From Peptococcaceae bacterium (lineage in GTDB: Bacteria; Bacillota; DSM-12270; Thermacetogeniales; Thermacetogeniaceae): 5,619 nt of DNA. The position numbers and the translations under genes are program-made. Below the pieces are notes generated by a model. The model had not been told where the DNA came from. It made no database searches and saw only the letters and a list, made by a program, of their open reading frames with translations. Positions 4,438-5,619 of this stretch are shown piece by piece (the stretch's first letter is position 1; every line of letters begins with the position of its first letter). The DNA lies in NCBI GenBank assembly GCA_003160265.1, contig PLQY01000090.1, forward strand, positions 272 through 5,890, read 5' to 3'.

Positions 4438-5619
4438 ATGATCCCGCCCTCCGTTATCGAGGAGATCACCAGAGTAGTGGGGAAGGACAACATCTTTGTA
4501 TCACTGGAAGAGCGGATGTGCTACGGCTACGACGGCACTCCCTACGCTTTCGTGCCGGACCTGGTGGCCCGGCCGGCCAGCACGGAGGAGATCCAGGCGA
4601 TCGTCAGGCTGGCGAATACCCACCTGTTTCCGATCATTCCCCGGGGCGCCGGGACTGGATTGAGCGGCGGTTCGCTGCCTGTGAAAAATGGGATGGTTCT
4701 GGATCTGAACCGAATGAACAGGATCCTGGAGATAGACGAGGAGAACCTGGTGGCGGTGGTGGAACCTGGTGTCGTCACCTATGCTCTCCAGCAGGAGGTT
4801 GAGCGGCGGGGCCTGTTCTATCCACCGGACCCGGCCAGCCTGAAGACCTCGACCATCGGCGGTAATGTGGCCGAGTGCGCCGGAGGTCCCAGGGCCTTCA
4901 AGTACGGGGTCACCAGGGACTACGTGCTCGGCCTGGAAGTGGTCACGCCCCAGGGCGACCTGGTGAAAACCGGAGGCAAGACCATCAAGAGCGTGACCGG
5001 CTACGACCTGACCAGGCTGTACACCGGCTCTGAGGGAACACTGGGCGTCATCACCAGGATCTACCTGCGTCTGATCCCCAAACCGCAAGCGATCAAAACC
5101 ATGATGGCAGTTTTTCCTCAACTTGACGACGCCACCCGGACGGTCACCCTGATCGTCAGGCGGGGAATCATTCCGGTAACTCTGGAATTGATGGATGACC
5201 GGACGATCCAGTGTGTGGAAAACTATCGACACCTCGGCCTGCCGTTAGATGCCGGAGCGGTCCTGATCATCGAGGTGGATGGCACTCCCGAGTTGATCGA
5301 GGCGCAGTCTGGGCAGATAGTGGACCTGTGCCGCGAAGGGGGCGCCAGAGAGGTCAGGGTTGCCGCCAGCGAGCAGGAAAGAGAGGATATCTGGGCGGCC
5401 CGCAGAGCGGTTTCGGCTGCCGTGGTGCAGATCAAACCCACCAAGATCAGTGAGGACATCTCCGTGCCCCGCAGCCAGATTCCGAACATGGCCAGGAAAC
5501 TGCGGGAGATTGCCGAGCGGTATGGTCTGAGCCTGGTGATCTTCGGTCATGCCGGCGACGGCAACCTGCACCCGCTGGTGCTTTACGACCGCGCCATTCC
5601 CGGGCAGGAGGAGATTGCT
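4438..5619 (+). CDS. glcD: GlcD-type FAD-linked 2-hydroxyacid dehydrogenase/oxidase, 3' partial
   Basis: The frame is open for 394 codons to the window end with no stop; about 65-75 residues are probably missing compared with the usual length near 460-470. The family oxidises glycolate, D-lactate or other 2-hydroxyacids to 2-oxoacids. The FAD-binding (PCMH-type) domain covers about residues 35-215, with PRGAGTGLSGG (68-78), FYPPDPAS (127-134), GGNVAECAGGPRAFKYG (141-157) and TGSEGTLGVIT (196-206). The FAD-oxidase C-terminal domain follows, with FGHAGDGNLHP (369-379) holding the conserved His371 and His378 of the metal/substrate site. ATG 4438 has SD GGGGAGGT at 4423-4430. Electrons would go to a partner not seen here, such as a GlcF-like Fe-S protein or EtfAB. 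The family is certain; choosing glycolate over D-lactate is not possible from this sequence. Confidence 0.93.
   Translation, partial: MIPPSVIEEITRVVGKDNIFVSLEERMCYGYDGTPYAFVPDLVARPASTEEIQAIVRLANTHLFPIIPRGAGTGLSGGSLPVKNGMVLDLNRMNRILEIDEENLVAVVEPGVVTYALQQEVERRGLFYPPDPASLKTSTIGGNVAECAGGPRAFKYGVTRDYVLGLEVVTPQGDLVKTGGKTIKSVTGYDLTRLYTGSEGTLGVITRIYLRLIPKPQAIKTMMAVFPQLDDATRTVTLIVRRGIIPVTLELMDDRTIQCVENYRHLGLPLDAGAVLIIEVDGTPELIEAQSGQIVDLCREGGAREVRVAASEQEREDIWAARRAVSAAVVQIKPTKISEDISVPRSQIPNMARKLREIAERYGLSLVIFGHAGDGNLHPLVLYDRAIPGQEEIA

Noticed and set aside
4501..5232. 243-codon minus-strand frame within glcD
   Set aside because: It lies opposite the conserved GlcD motifs and shows no family signature, so it is a shadow.

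Overview
The window looks like a chromosomal segment of a moderately GC-rich Firmicute of the class Clostridia, possibly Peptococcaceae/Desulfotomaculum-like or a related thermophilic or syntrophic group. This rests on the gene order rplS-lepB-ylqF(rbgA)-rnhB-yraN, which is the usual Clostridia/Bacilli arrangement downstream of trmD. Strong Shine-Dalgarno sequences (AAGGAGG, GGAGG, GGGGAGGT) and the RbgA-type GTPase agree with it. The taxonomic call is inference; no rRNA or species marker is present. All seven genes lie on the + strand.

Region 1-174 is the leader of the rplS operon. It holds a long, nearly perfect stem-loop (38-81) without a T tract, then an extended -10 promoter (TGC-TATAAT at 120-128). 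A short hairpin closed by a C(UCCG)G tetraloop (135-150) sits at the predicted 5' end of the transcript, followed by a perfect SD and rplS.

Region 175-3017 is a housekeeping cluster. It encodes ribosomal protein L19, signal peptidase I, a divergent circularly permuted ribosome-assembly GTPase (RbgA/YlqF), RNase HII and the YraN/UPF0102 nuclease-fold protein. The first three genes are tightly packed (3-nt gap, then a 4-nt GTGA overlap). The ylqF-rnhB junction is interrupted by a region built of 7-nt tandem repeats. These repeats supply the last codons and stop of ylqF and the first codons of rnhB, and the outer two blocks point in opposite directions.

Region 3018-5619 is a separate metabolic unit. 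After a 145-nt gap with a possible extended -10 promoter come a LarA-like (DUF2088, nickel-pincer lactate racemase superfamily) protein and, 24 nt later, a GlcD-type FAD-linked 2-hydroxyacid dehydrogenase/oxidase that runs off the window end. The likely logic is that a racemase/epimerase makes both enantiomers of a 2-hydroxyacid available and the flavoprotein oxidises one of them. The substrate cannot be read from sequence.

Most of the window is ordinary core genome. The points most worth a second look are the heptamer-repeat junction, the degenerate N-terminal motif of the RbgA homologue, the two 5' leader structures, and the LarA-like/GlcD pair.
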